From Diploscapter coronatus (taxonomy: Eukaryota > Nematoda > Chromadorea > Rhabditida > Rhabditidae): a stretch of DNA of 64,000 nt. The translations under genes and the position numbers were made by a program. Positions within the stretch are counted from its first letter, which is position 1, and every line of letters begins with the position of its first letter. The notes beneath the pieces were generated by a model. The model saw only the letters and a list, made by a program, of their open reading frames with translations. It was not told the DNA's origin and searched no databases. Below are positions 26,801-36,600 of this stretch, piece after piece. The DNA lies in contig OZ038423.1 in the NCBI GenBank assembly GCA_964036155.1, positions 55,567,249 to 55,631,248 on the forward strand, in the 5' to 3' direction.

Positions 26801-29800
26801 ATTCGAAACAGAACAGTAAGTTCCCCTCCTCATTTTTCTTCGTTAATCTCAAGGACTCGTGAAATCCATCTGGATTTCGCAACCGTTCCATTTTTGTAAG
26901 GTAAAAAACTCTTTGGAACTTTTGACTAGTTCATTCGCAACTTGTTTAGAAATTTCGCCAGACTTGTTCAAAAAGATCCACACTTGCGGGGCGAATAGCC
27001 ATTTTTGCGGTGCGTATGCAGGTCCAAAATTTTTGAATTTGGAAAAGTCTGAATACCACAAATTTTTATTCATCCGCCATTACTTCCTTGCAAATTGTCC
27101 GTTTTCCAAATTAGTTGCGAGTGAAGTTAATGAATTTTCCAATAAACTTACCATAATCCTCTTCTCGGCCCTCCTCTTCCTTTTCGTTCTCCTTTTCTTT
27201 CGCTTCGGGAGGAGCGAATATCAAATCGACTGCCGATTGACGTCTTCTGAAATTTGCTCCTTTAGTCACAAAATGTTTGCATTTTTCAAAGGAGAATCAA
27301 TCAAGAATGAACATGCCTTAGCGAAAGAAAGACCATTTTTGGAATGTAATGATAAGATATGCAGAGGAGCAGTAAAATTGTGTCGGTCATAGTTATTTGA
27401 CATTTGTAACATTCGCGAGAATCACGAGTTTTTTTTAAGTAGACCAGGAATTTCAATTCAAAGCTCAATAAATTTTTTAACAAAGAAAAATAAAACTGTT
27501 GACCTCCTCCAATAACATTTCACTTCATTTCCAGACTTGCAACTGCCCTGTACTGTACTGCAGTTGCAGTTATTTCTTCGCAAGTCTGTTCATTTCACCA
27601 TTTGTTTATAGGCATGAACCACATGAATATTATAAATTATCATTTTTCTGAACCGTACCTGAGTAAATTAGGTGAATCGTTGCCCCTGCTTCCTGCTTCG
27701 TTCGAATAATTTGCAATTTCGTTCTGTCGAGCGGAAAAATCGTCGTCGAACTGGCTTCGTTCGGCGAGCTCGCTGACGGACTGTGAGAGTTTCCGCTGAA
27801 ACTCGAAAGATCATCAAATCGATCGATGAAAATTCCAGATGGGCAAGGAAATGAACCATTCCCAAAGGGCAATGCACAGGAAAAAGACTAATGAAAGAGC
27901 GGCGCTGGCAGAACATGAAACCAGTTAGGAAAATGACGAGACATGAAATTGATGGAATCGAGAAAATACCATATAAAACCCAAGAAAATTCGAGCAAAAA
28001 ATGCCAAAAATCATGCATTTGTAGCTTTCAAAGAGTATTGGGTAAGTAGTTCCACACTCCAGAGAATGAGATTTTGTGGATTAAGGAAAAGCTTCGTAAT
28101 CGTGACAATGTTGAAGGTGGTAAGCCAATAATAATAAAGCTGAACCATTAGGCTGAGCAGAAAAATGAATGGAATGAATGCCTCGGGCAAATGAATGAGG
28201 GAAACTCTGCCGAGGATGAAGATGAGTCTGCAGTTGTTTCTGCTTCATTTCCGTACTCCAGGCGGGTTTGAATGGGTAACGCGGGCAAAACGATTATAAT
28301 GCCATGCAAAAAAACACGACAAACAAAAGCAGTGAAGAACATCTGGAAGTGATCGAATGGAGGATGCAGACAGGCAGGCAGGAAGGAAGACGTTGAACTA
28401 TGCCAAGCGGCATAAATAAGAAGCAAATCACTGCTTTGTCGCACGACTTGGAAGCTCAAAGGAATCGTAAACCGGGAAAAAACAACGGACCACCATGAAA
28501 AAATCGGAAGTCAGAATTTTATCGATTTTGATCACAAATCAGAAAGGCAGCAGATCTCGGAATTAATATTTTTGAAAGATGGGGCCCGTTCCGACTTAGT
28601 TGCACTGCAACCCGCTCGAAATAGAATAGGAATGTATAATTTTGAGAATTCTAGGAGATTTTATTCCAATTTTGAAGAGAATACTGCAATTCCGGACGCT
28701 TGTTATTTGGCCTTCGCAAAAATCGGTAAAGTTTATCGACAAAGGTCAAAGCAGAACTATTGAACGAATTAGCAAATCGAATGAATTTCGCGCGGATTAG
28801 TGAAGTTCGAAGAAATGTAAAAAATGATCAAAACGTCGCGAAATCAATTTCTTCTCAATCAAAGATAGTTTACAATGTTTAAGAGTGCAAATATGCCTTT
28901 ATAAAATGGACCATTTGCGAAGGATGAAATTTTGAGAAACAATAACGGAGTATGAGAGGGGTGAAGAGAAGGTAAGCAGGCAAAGAGCGAATTGAGAGCT
29001 ATGCGATGTATGGGAAACAAGGGGATTGGGACGATAAAAGAAGGGAAGCGGTTTGCCCTGTAAAGGGAGGGTCAAAGCGAAGCAGCATCGCGCACGCTTA
29101 TCCGATCTGTTCAAATTCACTCCACTTTTCTCTCGATTCTCTATGAATTGTTTGATATTTCCCCTATCCTCAATCTTCCTAATCAACTAAATCAACTACA
29201 CAAAAACTCGACATGCCACTTCGATTTCAATCAAATGTTTTGTTGTTTATGCAAGACATTGCGATTCGACGATTTTTCGAAGGATACTGGCCCTTCGTAA
29301 AACAATGAAATTGATGAAGAGTAAAACTATGAACTGCGAAAAGATGTTGAATTTTCTTTTCTCATTGTTCTTTTCTTGTGCGAGGAATTCCTATTTTTCT
29401 GCAAATACGCCGATTTATGATCGGGTTTCGCCCCGACTCATTTGAATTTGAAATGTCGACTAGAAATTCCGACATGCCGTGAAGGAGATTTCTGTCGGGT
29501 TTCCTTCCAAAAATGTGCATATGCGAAGCAGCAGCAAAAGGAAGAAAGGAGTAAATTGCGATTTATTTATTCTGGCGGTAAAACGCTCGCGGTCAAAGGA
29601 AATGCCGACAGGAAAAGGAGATAACTAGGGAAGGAAGAGGAAGAGATTGTGGTGGGAATGAGGTGGAAAGAAACAAGCAGTGGAAATGGAATGAAATGCA
29701 AAATGTCAGTTGGTGGACATGCAAAAACACTGAAAAATTCGTTTGGTGATGTTGGATAGATCGATTGAACAGGATAGAACGACGGAATTAGTTTTTCTCG

Positions 29801-30609
29801 GTGATGAAGAATAGACATGGTTGGAAACGAACGCTCGAGGTTTCGTCTGTTACTGGCTTAGAATTTAAAAAATCAAAACGTCTCAGCTTCTAGTTCTTTT
29901 GATCTTCGAAACTAAATTTCGTTCTTCTAAAAAATACTTGGAAGCTGGTTCATCGTGAGAGTTGGTATTGATCTCTAAACACTAAGAATATCCTTACTGT
30001 TAGACAACATGCAAATGCCTAATCTGCACAGTTGCAGTGGGAAAGAAGGAAATTCCAAAGTCAAAAGAGAAAAGAAGCTGAATGAATGGAGATGCAGAGA
30101 AAGGGTATGGAGTAAGAGAAGAGGAAGGGAACGGACTGCAGACTGACTGACTGGCCGGATGGGTGGATGAATAATTGATCGGATCCAATCGGTGGATGGG
30201 AATTACGCAAGGAAAAAATGCTGAATGAGGTGAAAAACGCGCCCAGCCAGACAAATCCAGCCAGGAGGCCGGAAGTTGGCAAACCGAACGACCGAAGAAC
30301 GCATAACGGACGAATAGTAATAGGCTTATTTCGGGAGAAGCTAATATTTTCATTTCAAAACCATTTTGAATTGATGAAAATTCGAGATTACGATGAAAAG
30401 TTTGAAAAATATTCAGTTTTCTTGACAGATAGAGATAACGATGGAAAACTTGAATAAATAGGTTAGTAAATGCAGAAATTCACTTCAAAGAGTAGTTCTT
30501 TTCCTGTACTTCATATTGTCAACAGACTTACTTGAGCTTGACTCCTCGCCCGATTTCGGATTCGGTTTTCGTAGTGCGAAATTAAAAACGGTGGCGCACG
30601 CGAAGTCAT
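1..30609 (-). CDS. gei-1: DLC1/STARD-family RhoGAP protein (gei-1-like), 34 exons, 3' end beyond window
   Basis: Multi-exon gene read right to left. Exons (plus coordinates): 30532-30609, 27659-27795, 27152-27246, 26582-26742, 24450-24561, 24137-24230, 23961-24038, 23817-23916, 23592-23738, 23341-23436, 23110-23250, 22595-22871, 22292-22398, 22156-22245, 14687-14911, 14335-14471, 13744-13851, 13621-13699, 13323-13443, 11628-11726, 11446-11525, 11286-11400, 9144-9215, 6902-7047, 5410-5448, 4974-5098, 4770-4847, 3543-3716, 3055-3221, 2348-2813, 1861-2111, 1439-1640, 980-1226, 1-96. Their sum is 4,740 nt, or 1,580 codons without a stop. The SAM domain (residues about 893-960), the ALSSNWQYQR segment, the RRDSGVG motif and the helix before the GAP domain identify the DLC1/STARD8/STARD13 family, which switches off Rho GTPases at adhesions and the cortex. 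The catalytic RhoGAP and lipid-binding START domains should follow to the left of base 1. The start ATG has an in-frame TGA 15 nt upstream. The join between exons 14 and 15 is uncertain. The symbol is by family, not by tested orthology. Confidence 0.85.
97..979 (-). other. intron 33 of the gei-1-like gene
   Basis: AT-rich intron between exons 34 and 33, with donor GTCAGT and acceptor ATTTCAG on the minus strand. It contains a run of T-rich sequence around 590-960 that yields hydrophobic open frames on the plus strand. I read these as composition artefacts. No repeat or RNA gene was seen. Confidence 0.6.
3055..5448 (-). CDS. gei-1: gei-1-like exons 25-29: acidic segment, ALSSNWQYQR block, basic helix
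   Basis: Residues 966-1159; exons 5410-5448, 4974-5098, 4770-4847, 3543-3716 and 3055-3221. Exon 25 encodes the acidic NDFDAFGLDDEDN. Exon 26 begins VALSSNWQYQRQNHTWNR, which corresponds to the conserved xAIS-x-W-x-xQR-x-x-x-xWSR block that follows the acidic stretch after the SAM domain in DLC1-family proteins. Exon 28 ends with the basic amphipathic segment SERIKERARAIMKKMD, like the RAK-LL-RME segment of the vertebrate adhesion-targeting region. Exon 29 is preceded by a plain AACTTAAG acceptor, poorer in pyrimidines than its neighbours; phase supports it. Exon 27 ends at a weaker GTCGGT donor, also supported by phase on both sides. Confidence 0.83.
4602..4619. repeat. (TTTC)n microsatellite
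   Basis: Four to five TTTC units in the intron between exons 28 and 27 of the gei-1-like gene. Confidence 0.85.
5449..6901 (-). other. intron 24 of the gei-1-like gene
   Basis: About 1.45 kb between the second SAM exon and the acidic exon. Purine-rich on the plus strand in its first half, with a GC-richer patch around 6070-6130 that contains GCGCGC stretches. No coding segment or repeat structure could be supported. Confidence 0.55.
6902..9215 (-). CDS. gei-1: gei-1-like exons 23-24: DLC1-type SAM domain
   Basis: Exons 9144-9215 and 6902-7047 encode residues about 893-965. The first contains EACRWLKQAGFPQYVKQYE. The second continues with SFPIELHSVNKDHAFLG and then LYRRLDTLNRCAIMKID. These match the SAM fold of DLC1/STARD8/STARD13 in order and spacing: the ACxWLxxAGFPQY helix, the FPI turn, the KxDHxFL segment and the final RRLxTLNxCAxMK helix. 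The family assignment of the whole gene rests mainly on this block. The SAM domain of DLC1 is a protein-interaction module and has been proposed to restrain the GAP domain. The intron between the two exons is about 2.1 kb. The donor of exon 24 was placed at GG|GTGGGT because only that position keeps phase with exon 25. Confidence 0.93.
7048..9143 (-). other. intron 23 between the two SAM exons
   Basis: About 2.1 kb, A- and G-rich on the plus strand. Holds a short GA microsatellite at 8237-8253. A GC-rich patch at 7505-7640 gives overlapping open frames of 65-88 codons on both strands, with no recognised similarity or splice support. Nothing else seen. Confidence 0.55.
8237..8253. repeat. (GA)n microsatellite
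   Basis: About eight GA units in an intron of the gei-1-like gene. Confidence 0.9.
9216..11285 (-). other. intron 22 of the gei-1-like gene
   Basis: About 2.1 kb of AT-rich intron upstream of the first SAM exon. Donor GTGATT and acceptor TTGCAG on the minus strand. No exon, repeat or RNA gene was found inside. Confidence 0.55.
11286..14911 (-). CDS. gei-1: gei-1-like exons 15-22: linker with SIYDN motif
   Basis: Residues 572-892, exons 14687-14911, 14335-14471, 13744-13851, 13621-13699, 13323-13443, 11628-11726, 11446-11525, 11286-11400, all joined in phase with standard GT-AG borders. Exon 15 is an acidic-polar segment of 75 codons. Exon 17 is a highly charged Lys/Glu segment. Exon 18 contains the hydrophobic helix-like stretch LRKMDESLALLLE. 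Exons 19-20 give a proline-rich piece followed by GIDSIYDNMPGRRK, where SIYDN is residues 814-818. That pentapeptide matches the start of the tensin SH2-binding SIYDNV site of vertebrate DLC1, but here it precedes the SAM domain instead of following it. Exons 21-22 are Ser-rich and lead directly into the SAM exons. Confidence 0.8.
11727..13322 (-). other. intron 19 of the gei-1-like gene
   Basis: About 1.6 kb between exons 20 and 19, A-rich on the plus strand, with donor GTAAAT and acceptor ATATTCAG on the minus strand. Short open frames at 12240-12512 are pyrimidine-rich shadows. Nothing else could be supported. Confidence 0.5.
17743..18400. repeat. foldback element with perfect 18-bp terminal inverted repeats and internal palindromic array
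   Basis: The left end GTGGTGGTATTCTTTGCT is exactly the reverse complement of the right end. Just inside, both ends continue with a TAACTGCGAG-type segment. The interior is built from many short units in both orientations, of the kinds TTAACGGCGACC, GTGAGCTCGCCGTTAA and TAACTCGCAGTTAA, plus a large inner hairpin. There is no open frame, so it is non-autonomous. No clear target-site duplication was seen next to the ends. It lies in intron 14 of the gei-1-like gene. Confidence 0.85.
18075..18230. repeat. near-perfect hairpin inside the foldback element
   Basis: The arms at about 18075-18126 and 18178-18230 are reverse complements over roughly 50 bases with only a few mismatches. Each contains the segment TAGTATGGGAAAATGAGAGA or its complement. 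The loop is about 50 bases. A transcript of either strand would fold into a long double-stranded stem. Confidence 0.85.
20137..20545. repeat. diverged direct repeat, possible old mobile-element relic
   Basis: Two segments starting GGATTTTTCTGATTTTT (near 20140) and GGATTTTTCTAATTTTT (near 20453) both run on to an AAAATATGAAAT- or AAAAAATGAAAT-like stretch and then a TGTACCTTT motif. They are about 310 bases apart. The flanks carry AAAGGGGCGTGG (near 19990) and AAAGGGGCGGGG (near 20750). Similarity is partial and judged by eye, and no termini could be defined. Confidence 0.35.
22156..30609 (-). CDS. gei-1: gei-1-like exons 1-14: long disordered N-terminal region
   Basis: Residues 1-571 of the model. 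The start exon begins MTSRAPPFLISHYENR and ends at a GTAAGT donor; the following exons join in phase. No folded domain is recognised. The stretch is rich in Ser, Pro, Arg and acidic residues, with basic-Ser sites such as RRRQSAVD (exon 3) and RKQRKSVS (exon 4), an acidic SSSDEDD run (exon 4), a QQQQQ run (exon 8), and a proline-rich piece with PPNKAPPPLKR (exon 12). Such regions in DLC1-family proteins usually carry phosphorylation and adaptor sites; that role is inferred here. The frame of exon 6 is set by phase: the longer overlapping open frame through 24137-24230 does not join its neighbours. An intron of 46 bases with a GC donor separates exons 13 and 14. Exon 14 either uses a second GC donor at 22155 or runs on to a TGA at 22120-22122. 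Confidence 0.75.
22246..22291 (-). other. 46-base GC-AG intron in the gei-1-like gene
   Basis: On the minus strand the intron starts GCAAAAC after AAACAG and ends CTTTTCAG. Exon 13 ends in GDSREKQ and exon 14 continues TRGRCSLVN. Reading through without splicing leads to a stop 36 codons later, whereas removal restores a frame that stays open for at least 30 codons. The size fits the short introns typical of rhabditid nematodes. The GC donor has the strong AG|GCAA context usual for such introns. Confidence 0.7.
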
Positions 30610-33600
30610 TTCGTCAGGCCCCGCTCACTGTCCACAAAATCTCCAATCGTGGCGGGACCCAAACAAACTGGTCAAATAGAGAACAGTTGAGTGTACCAAG
30701 GTAGATCGAATATACCGATTACAGCTAGTGTTGATGGTAGTCAAAGCAGTTGATGCATCGATCTAAAAATGAAAAATATCAATTTGCAATTTGCTGCATT
30801 TAATTGCAGTCGAACCTTTTGTGCGGAATTTTCTATAGAAAAACCGCGCGAAAACGTGCATATTTTCACGGGCAGAAAAAATGGTGCAAAATATGAAAGT
30901 CGAAAGATGAAAAAGCGGAGAAAATGAGAAAGATTGGAAAGAGTGGCAGAGTAAAGGCGGGAGGGTGAAGCCTAACGAATGAAAACGCGAAGGTCGACCA
31001 AAAATAAACGACGCGTTGGGAGGAGGAAGCTCTTACAATGAAGGCGAAGAAAGAAGCTGATGGGGCGGAGAGGTGCAAAGTGAGGGGAGATGAAAGAGGA
31101 ATTGTCGATACAGACAGGGCACATTTGCATACAGGCAAGGAGATCTCGCGGTATGAGGAGGAAGATTTTGAGACCTTGGCGAAAATCTAATCAATGTTCC
31201 GTTCTTCATTCATGACAGTTCGCGCAGACTAGCTCTCCCTACTTCCTGGTTTTGAAGACTAATTGCGTGCTTCGTTATGACAGGATTTTTCGATGTCTTT
31301 CTTTGAAATTGATATTCTTCTAGAGCCAAGAAAAACGGTTTGTTTTGATAAGACAGGGGAAAAAGTGCATCACGAGTTCTGGAGAACACAAGTGGGTGTC
31401 GAGACATACATTTGGACATTTCATGGGCAATATTCGTTGCAGATGGTACAAAAATTAGACAAACATGAGATGTTTTCGCAAGTTCTGTAATGCAATAGAA
31501 TAAAAATCAAATAGGGAATATTGAGGAATCGGAAGGAGGAAAGAGGAGATGATTTGAGCCATTTAGAGAAGGAGGGAGGCAGAGGAACGATGACTGAATT
31601 GGGAGGAAGAGGGCGAAAAGGAAGAGGATTGAGGTTAGGGCCGTTCTTGAGGGAAGAATACGGAATGGTTGTGAATTGCGAATGCAAAGCAGATTGCAGA
31701 TTGGATATGCACAGAAATAGCCGACTAGTCAGACTTGAGACTTGACAATGGGCGCTATTCTTGCGGACATTAGCTGTAAGATAGTTACAGACCATAAGAA
31801 ATGAAAAGAATGAGCCATTTTTGCATATTAAAAGTTGGGAATTCGCGTTCTCTAGCTATGTGTGCACTTGTTGACCAAGATGCGAAAGTTTTCGTGCTAT
31901 GATTGCACACTTGTTGCTAGCTAATTTTTTAAGGAAGATTGCTATCAGAATTCTTATTATTTCTAAGCTCTCAACGTCGACAACATATTGCAAATCGAGG
32001 TTGAAGGGACTATTCGAGATCATAGATGATCTTCGTCATTTTGGGTTGACAATTTTCAGCTTTATATAAAGGTTGAACAAATAGAAGATGTGTTTTGGCG
32101 AAAAACGATGGAAGGAGCGGATTGTCGCCAATGTACCGCTGCTTCTCTCAAAACTCGATGACATTGAAAATGAGAATATGGAGAGATTTGGGTGGATGAG
32201 TGAGAGGGAAGGGGATACGCTCGGTTTGGAACAAGGGGACGAGGAAAAAACAACAAAACAGCCAGAGAGGGATACCGATTCCTCAAACAGATATGCAAGA
32301 AAGGATGGATGAGGAAAGAATAAGGGGAGGAAGTCCAAACAGATTGCAATCGATCCACAATCAGTGGACATGGAGTGGATAGGATAAATGGTCGATCGAG
32401 GCCCGACTGACTGACTGACTGATGATAACATCGAAAAAGTACGATCATGCTAACCGCCTATGGTCATAAACACACAAACGATAACGAAGATGTAAAAATG
32501 CATCGTAAACGACAGCTATAACGAGCCTTGAAAAGAGGTCTCATTTTATGAAATGAAGTTTACAAGAAGCCATTGCTTCGGCATCCTTACGACGAAATAG
32601 CAGAAGATGAATTCTTGGGACATTCATTTGAATCAGACATTTTAGGGCAAATAAAAGATTCATCTTAATCGTCCTTTTGAAAGGAATATCATATCAAGCC
32701 TGATCTTCATTTTCAATCATGACAAAATGTAAAACTAAAAAAATCAGCTGATTTTTGCTAAATCTGAATGGAAATTCAAACGAAGATGCGAAATTTCAAG
32801 AAAGAAAGTATTTTCCCATTGCGTTCGCTCGCCACTGTTTCCTGAATGAACGCCGAACGTTGCTGCGTTAATGCGTCGTTATCCCTGCCATTAGAGAGAT
32901 CGAGATGAATGATGAAGGGAACGAAGAATGAATGGGTGGATGATACAACAAAACGCAGTCACAAAAAACGCCTGCCAAGATGCGATGCGCATATCTCGAA
33001 TTATACCCATTAGCCGCACATGCTTTTAGGACATTGCATGGAGATTTTAGTGCATCCACCTTTTCTCATAGAAAAAATGACTGATAAACACCAGATCCTG
33101 TATGCTTTCGTGACTAATGAAACAGTATTAGATAGTGCTATTTCTCTGACGAGTATTTGGCATTCTATGATTGGAAATGCCAAAATGCAAAATTAGAATT
33201 CGAATTACGTGCTCGAAATTCATCGCCAATTTTTTCCTCAGGCTGAAAAGTTGCGAAAAAAATTTCAAGGTTATGAAAAGAAGTGTGACAGCCCACCAAG
33301 CTGCGCAATTGAATAATGAAATATCTCACCGGAACTGAGCAAAAACGAATAAATTCGAGCAGAATGAAGTTCAAATGTTATTGTATAATGTTGAAAAACA
33401 ACGAAAATAGCTAGCGAAGAAATTTGGGAAACGATTGCAGAAAAATTCAACGCGCAAAGATGGCATAACTTTGCCCACTCTGAACCATTTTCGGGGATCT
33501 AAGGAGCATTCTGCTCCAGTCAACCTCACCTATCACGCATCAATGTTAGTTTTTTATGATTCTCAATTTTGAAAATAGATTTGGATTCTCTACTTATGAT

Positions 33601-36600
33601 TTGAGATTTTTGAAGACCAACAAAAAGGGCTCAAGCAATATGATGGCAGTTTCACGAGAACATGTGTTGATATTATGGTGAAAGTTTTTTGTCATTGATA
33701 TCCATTTGCTCTGATAGTTTATAGGGTGATAAAATAAAATTCAGATCAGATAAAAGATCTGCAAAATGCTAAATTGAATGCTGGCAAGCATACCGATGAT
33801 TTCATCAAGCGGATATGATACTGCAGAAAGAGAATGAAAGAGTAATGTGCAAATGCATCGTGAGCACTGTTGGAAGAAGAGGAAAAATGAGAATAAATAC
33901 AAAGAAAAAGGGGGAATCTGGATGCGAAAAGAAGAAAGCGAAAGATAAAGGGAGATGTTGTGAAGTGGGCTGCAAAAAGCAGCAGCATAAGAGGGAAAAC
34001 GAAGATACAGAAAAAAGGCATAGGCATAGGAATAAGACGGAATCGGAATTGCTGCACAGTCGTCTGCAGATAAAAAATCATAGCATTTGCCATAAAATTT
34101 TCATCTATGGGGGAGGTCGTCGCACTGACAAAAACCTGTAAACCCGAAAAGGACCCCAGAGGCGGCGGTACCTTTGATATGAATCGAATTGCAGTAGAAT
34201 TTCAAACATCGTAAAATTTCCACATCCATTTAACGCGCTGACAAAACAAACTATGAATTGAAAAACTGAGAATGAATGACAAAATCTTCATATCGCGGTT
34301 TAAAAAATGGAATTTGGTCGGATAATGTCGAATAATTTCTGAAAACTAATATCGAAACAATTGGAGAAGCTATGAAAAATAATAAACGTTCGAGCAGAGA
34401 GAAAATGTTGAATGCAAGACTTGGCGCAGTTCGAATAAAAGTAAAGCCAATCAGAAAAAAGACCTTGAGAATCCCCAAACCGAATTGAAAGTTACTATTG
34501 AAAATCCCGAAACGACCCCAACCGAACCGAAACACGCTAAGTCCTGATTGAGAGTGATGAAAATCTATATAAGGAAGGTTCGCACTTGCTATTGATCGAA
34601 ACAGTATGAAGTATACTAAACTCATTAGCATTGACTATTGGAACGAATGCATCCGTATTGGCAGAAATAGTGAGCATCAAGAGTACAGGAAAGACAATAA
34701 GTAAGAGGTGAGAGTGAATCAATAAAGATAAGCAGGAAATAGAGTGAAACGAGACGTCAAAGACCGTTCGGGTTATGTTTGGAGAGGGGATGAGATAGTG
34801 TGAAGATTGGGAGATTCTGAGATACATAAGAGGTTTACTCATAGAAAGGAAGAGAATGGAATAAAGTAATGGTTCTGTGCTCTGTGAGGAAGGAGCACAA
34901 GAGAGCTATGCCTGTTATGAGTAAACTGTGTGAGGAGTGCACATTCATCGGTCGATTTATAAGGGTCACGACATCGAATCGAGTCGAACAAGCGAACAAA
35001 CATAACTGACCGATTATTATATCTGGAGGACGAAAACGTTTGATAAATATTGGAGATCGAAGATAAATTTAGAGACAGCTGATATATTTATCACGAAGTT
35101 TCCAATTTCTATATTCGATATTATAAAATGTTTCACATGGAATCTAAAAATACTACACATTCTTGTCACTGATATCCTGAAGACTTGAACATGCAAACAA
35201 CTTCAGTTTCTTATCTCTGATTTCGAGATGAAGCAACTTACAAAAATACAAATAGAAGAAACAAAAAATATCTGAAAACAAACATGCACTTCAAATCTAA
35301 AACACGTTCTGATAAAAGATTCTAGGAAATTTTGGATAATATTTTGCAAAGATATGCGAAATGATGTGGATGCGTAGCAACTAAAGTTGAAAATGCAGGC
35401 AAGGCTATTGTTTTTGACACATTCGCTCAGAATCACAATGAGCGTAGGATGTTTAGAGCAAACAACAATATTTCAAAATATCGCATTTTAAAAATAGACC
35501 TTCTATACTAATTAATGAATTTATGACTTTTTAACAAATATGATGAGACGAATGAGTGGACGGAAGCTTGCAAAATGCTCTCATAAAAAGTGTGAAAGTC
35601 ATGGCGATTAAGTACGACTGTAAACGTTATCAGCAGAAGGATTGACTGATTACAAAAAGGACTGTTGCAAGCATGCTCGCGTGGAACAATGCAACCAGAT
35701 TAATATATCAGTTTGAATTTTTCAATCGACATTATTTATATTTCAGAGGCATCACAAGTTTTATCCTTTAGACTATAAGCAAAGCTGATCTTCGTGTGAG
35801 CACATTTCAATATTTAGAAAGTGAATTCGACTTTAGTTTTTCTTTCACCGCCCACCGACTCTTATCTGCGTTTGGAAGTAAGAAATGATTGAAAATACCG
35901 CAAGCCTATTTTCTACAAAAATCTAGTCATAAAATAAGAAAAAAACACCGATTTCTGCATGTACAGAAGCGATTAGCAGCCGAACTGCCATGGAGAACAT
36001 TATAATTGAGAATCGACACCTGCACGGCCAAACATACAGACATGCAGACACAGGCACGGCTCAACGATACTTAGAAAGGCAAAGGCAAAAGATGAAGGAA
36101 AAGGAAAGCAACGAGGCAACGAATAAGAGAAGCTCAGCAAAGACTCACCACAAAAGAAGACAAACAATCTCCCTTCCCCTTTCTCCAGAATGCGCAGACG
36201 AGAAAGGAAGCAAGGCTAGCGTTGTCCCTAGAAGGCAAGCACAGATACTCGACTTGATAAAAAGCTCTACTTCAATGTGGCTAGCAATAAGAAATGGTTC
36301 GTAAAATTCAACAGAAAAGCTGCGATGAAAAAACTTGAATATAAAAATATCACTAAGCTCACGACTTGTAACGCACAAGCAGTCCATATTTTCATACAAA
36401 ATCAGTCAATATCAGGGCTGTTCGGAATTCGAATTTTGAAAACTTCGGAATCGGAACCATAATCCCGAACACCCCTGGTCAATATCTAAAGTATAATGAT
36501 AAAAATTAAATAATAGTAGTCACTTCTAAAAATGAACAAAACTATGCCACGAAGAAGCAATAAATCAACAACTTGGACACAGAGTTATGCACTGAAAAAT

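Noticed and set aside
35990..36304. 104-codon charged frame as a gene
   Set aside because: Driven by purine-rich DNA. No motif, splice sites or codon pattern supports it.
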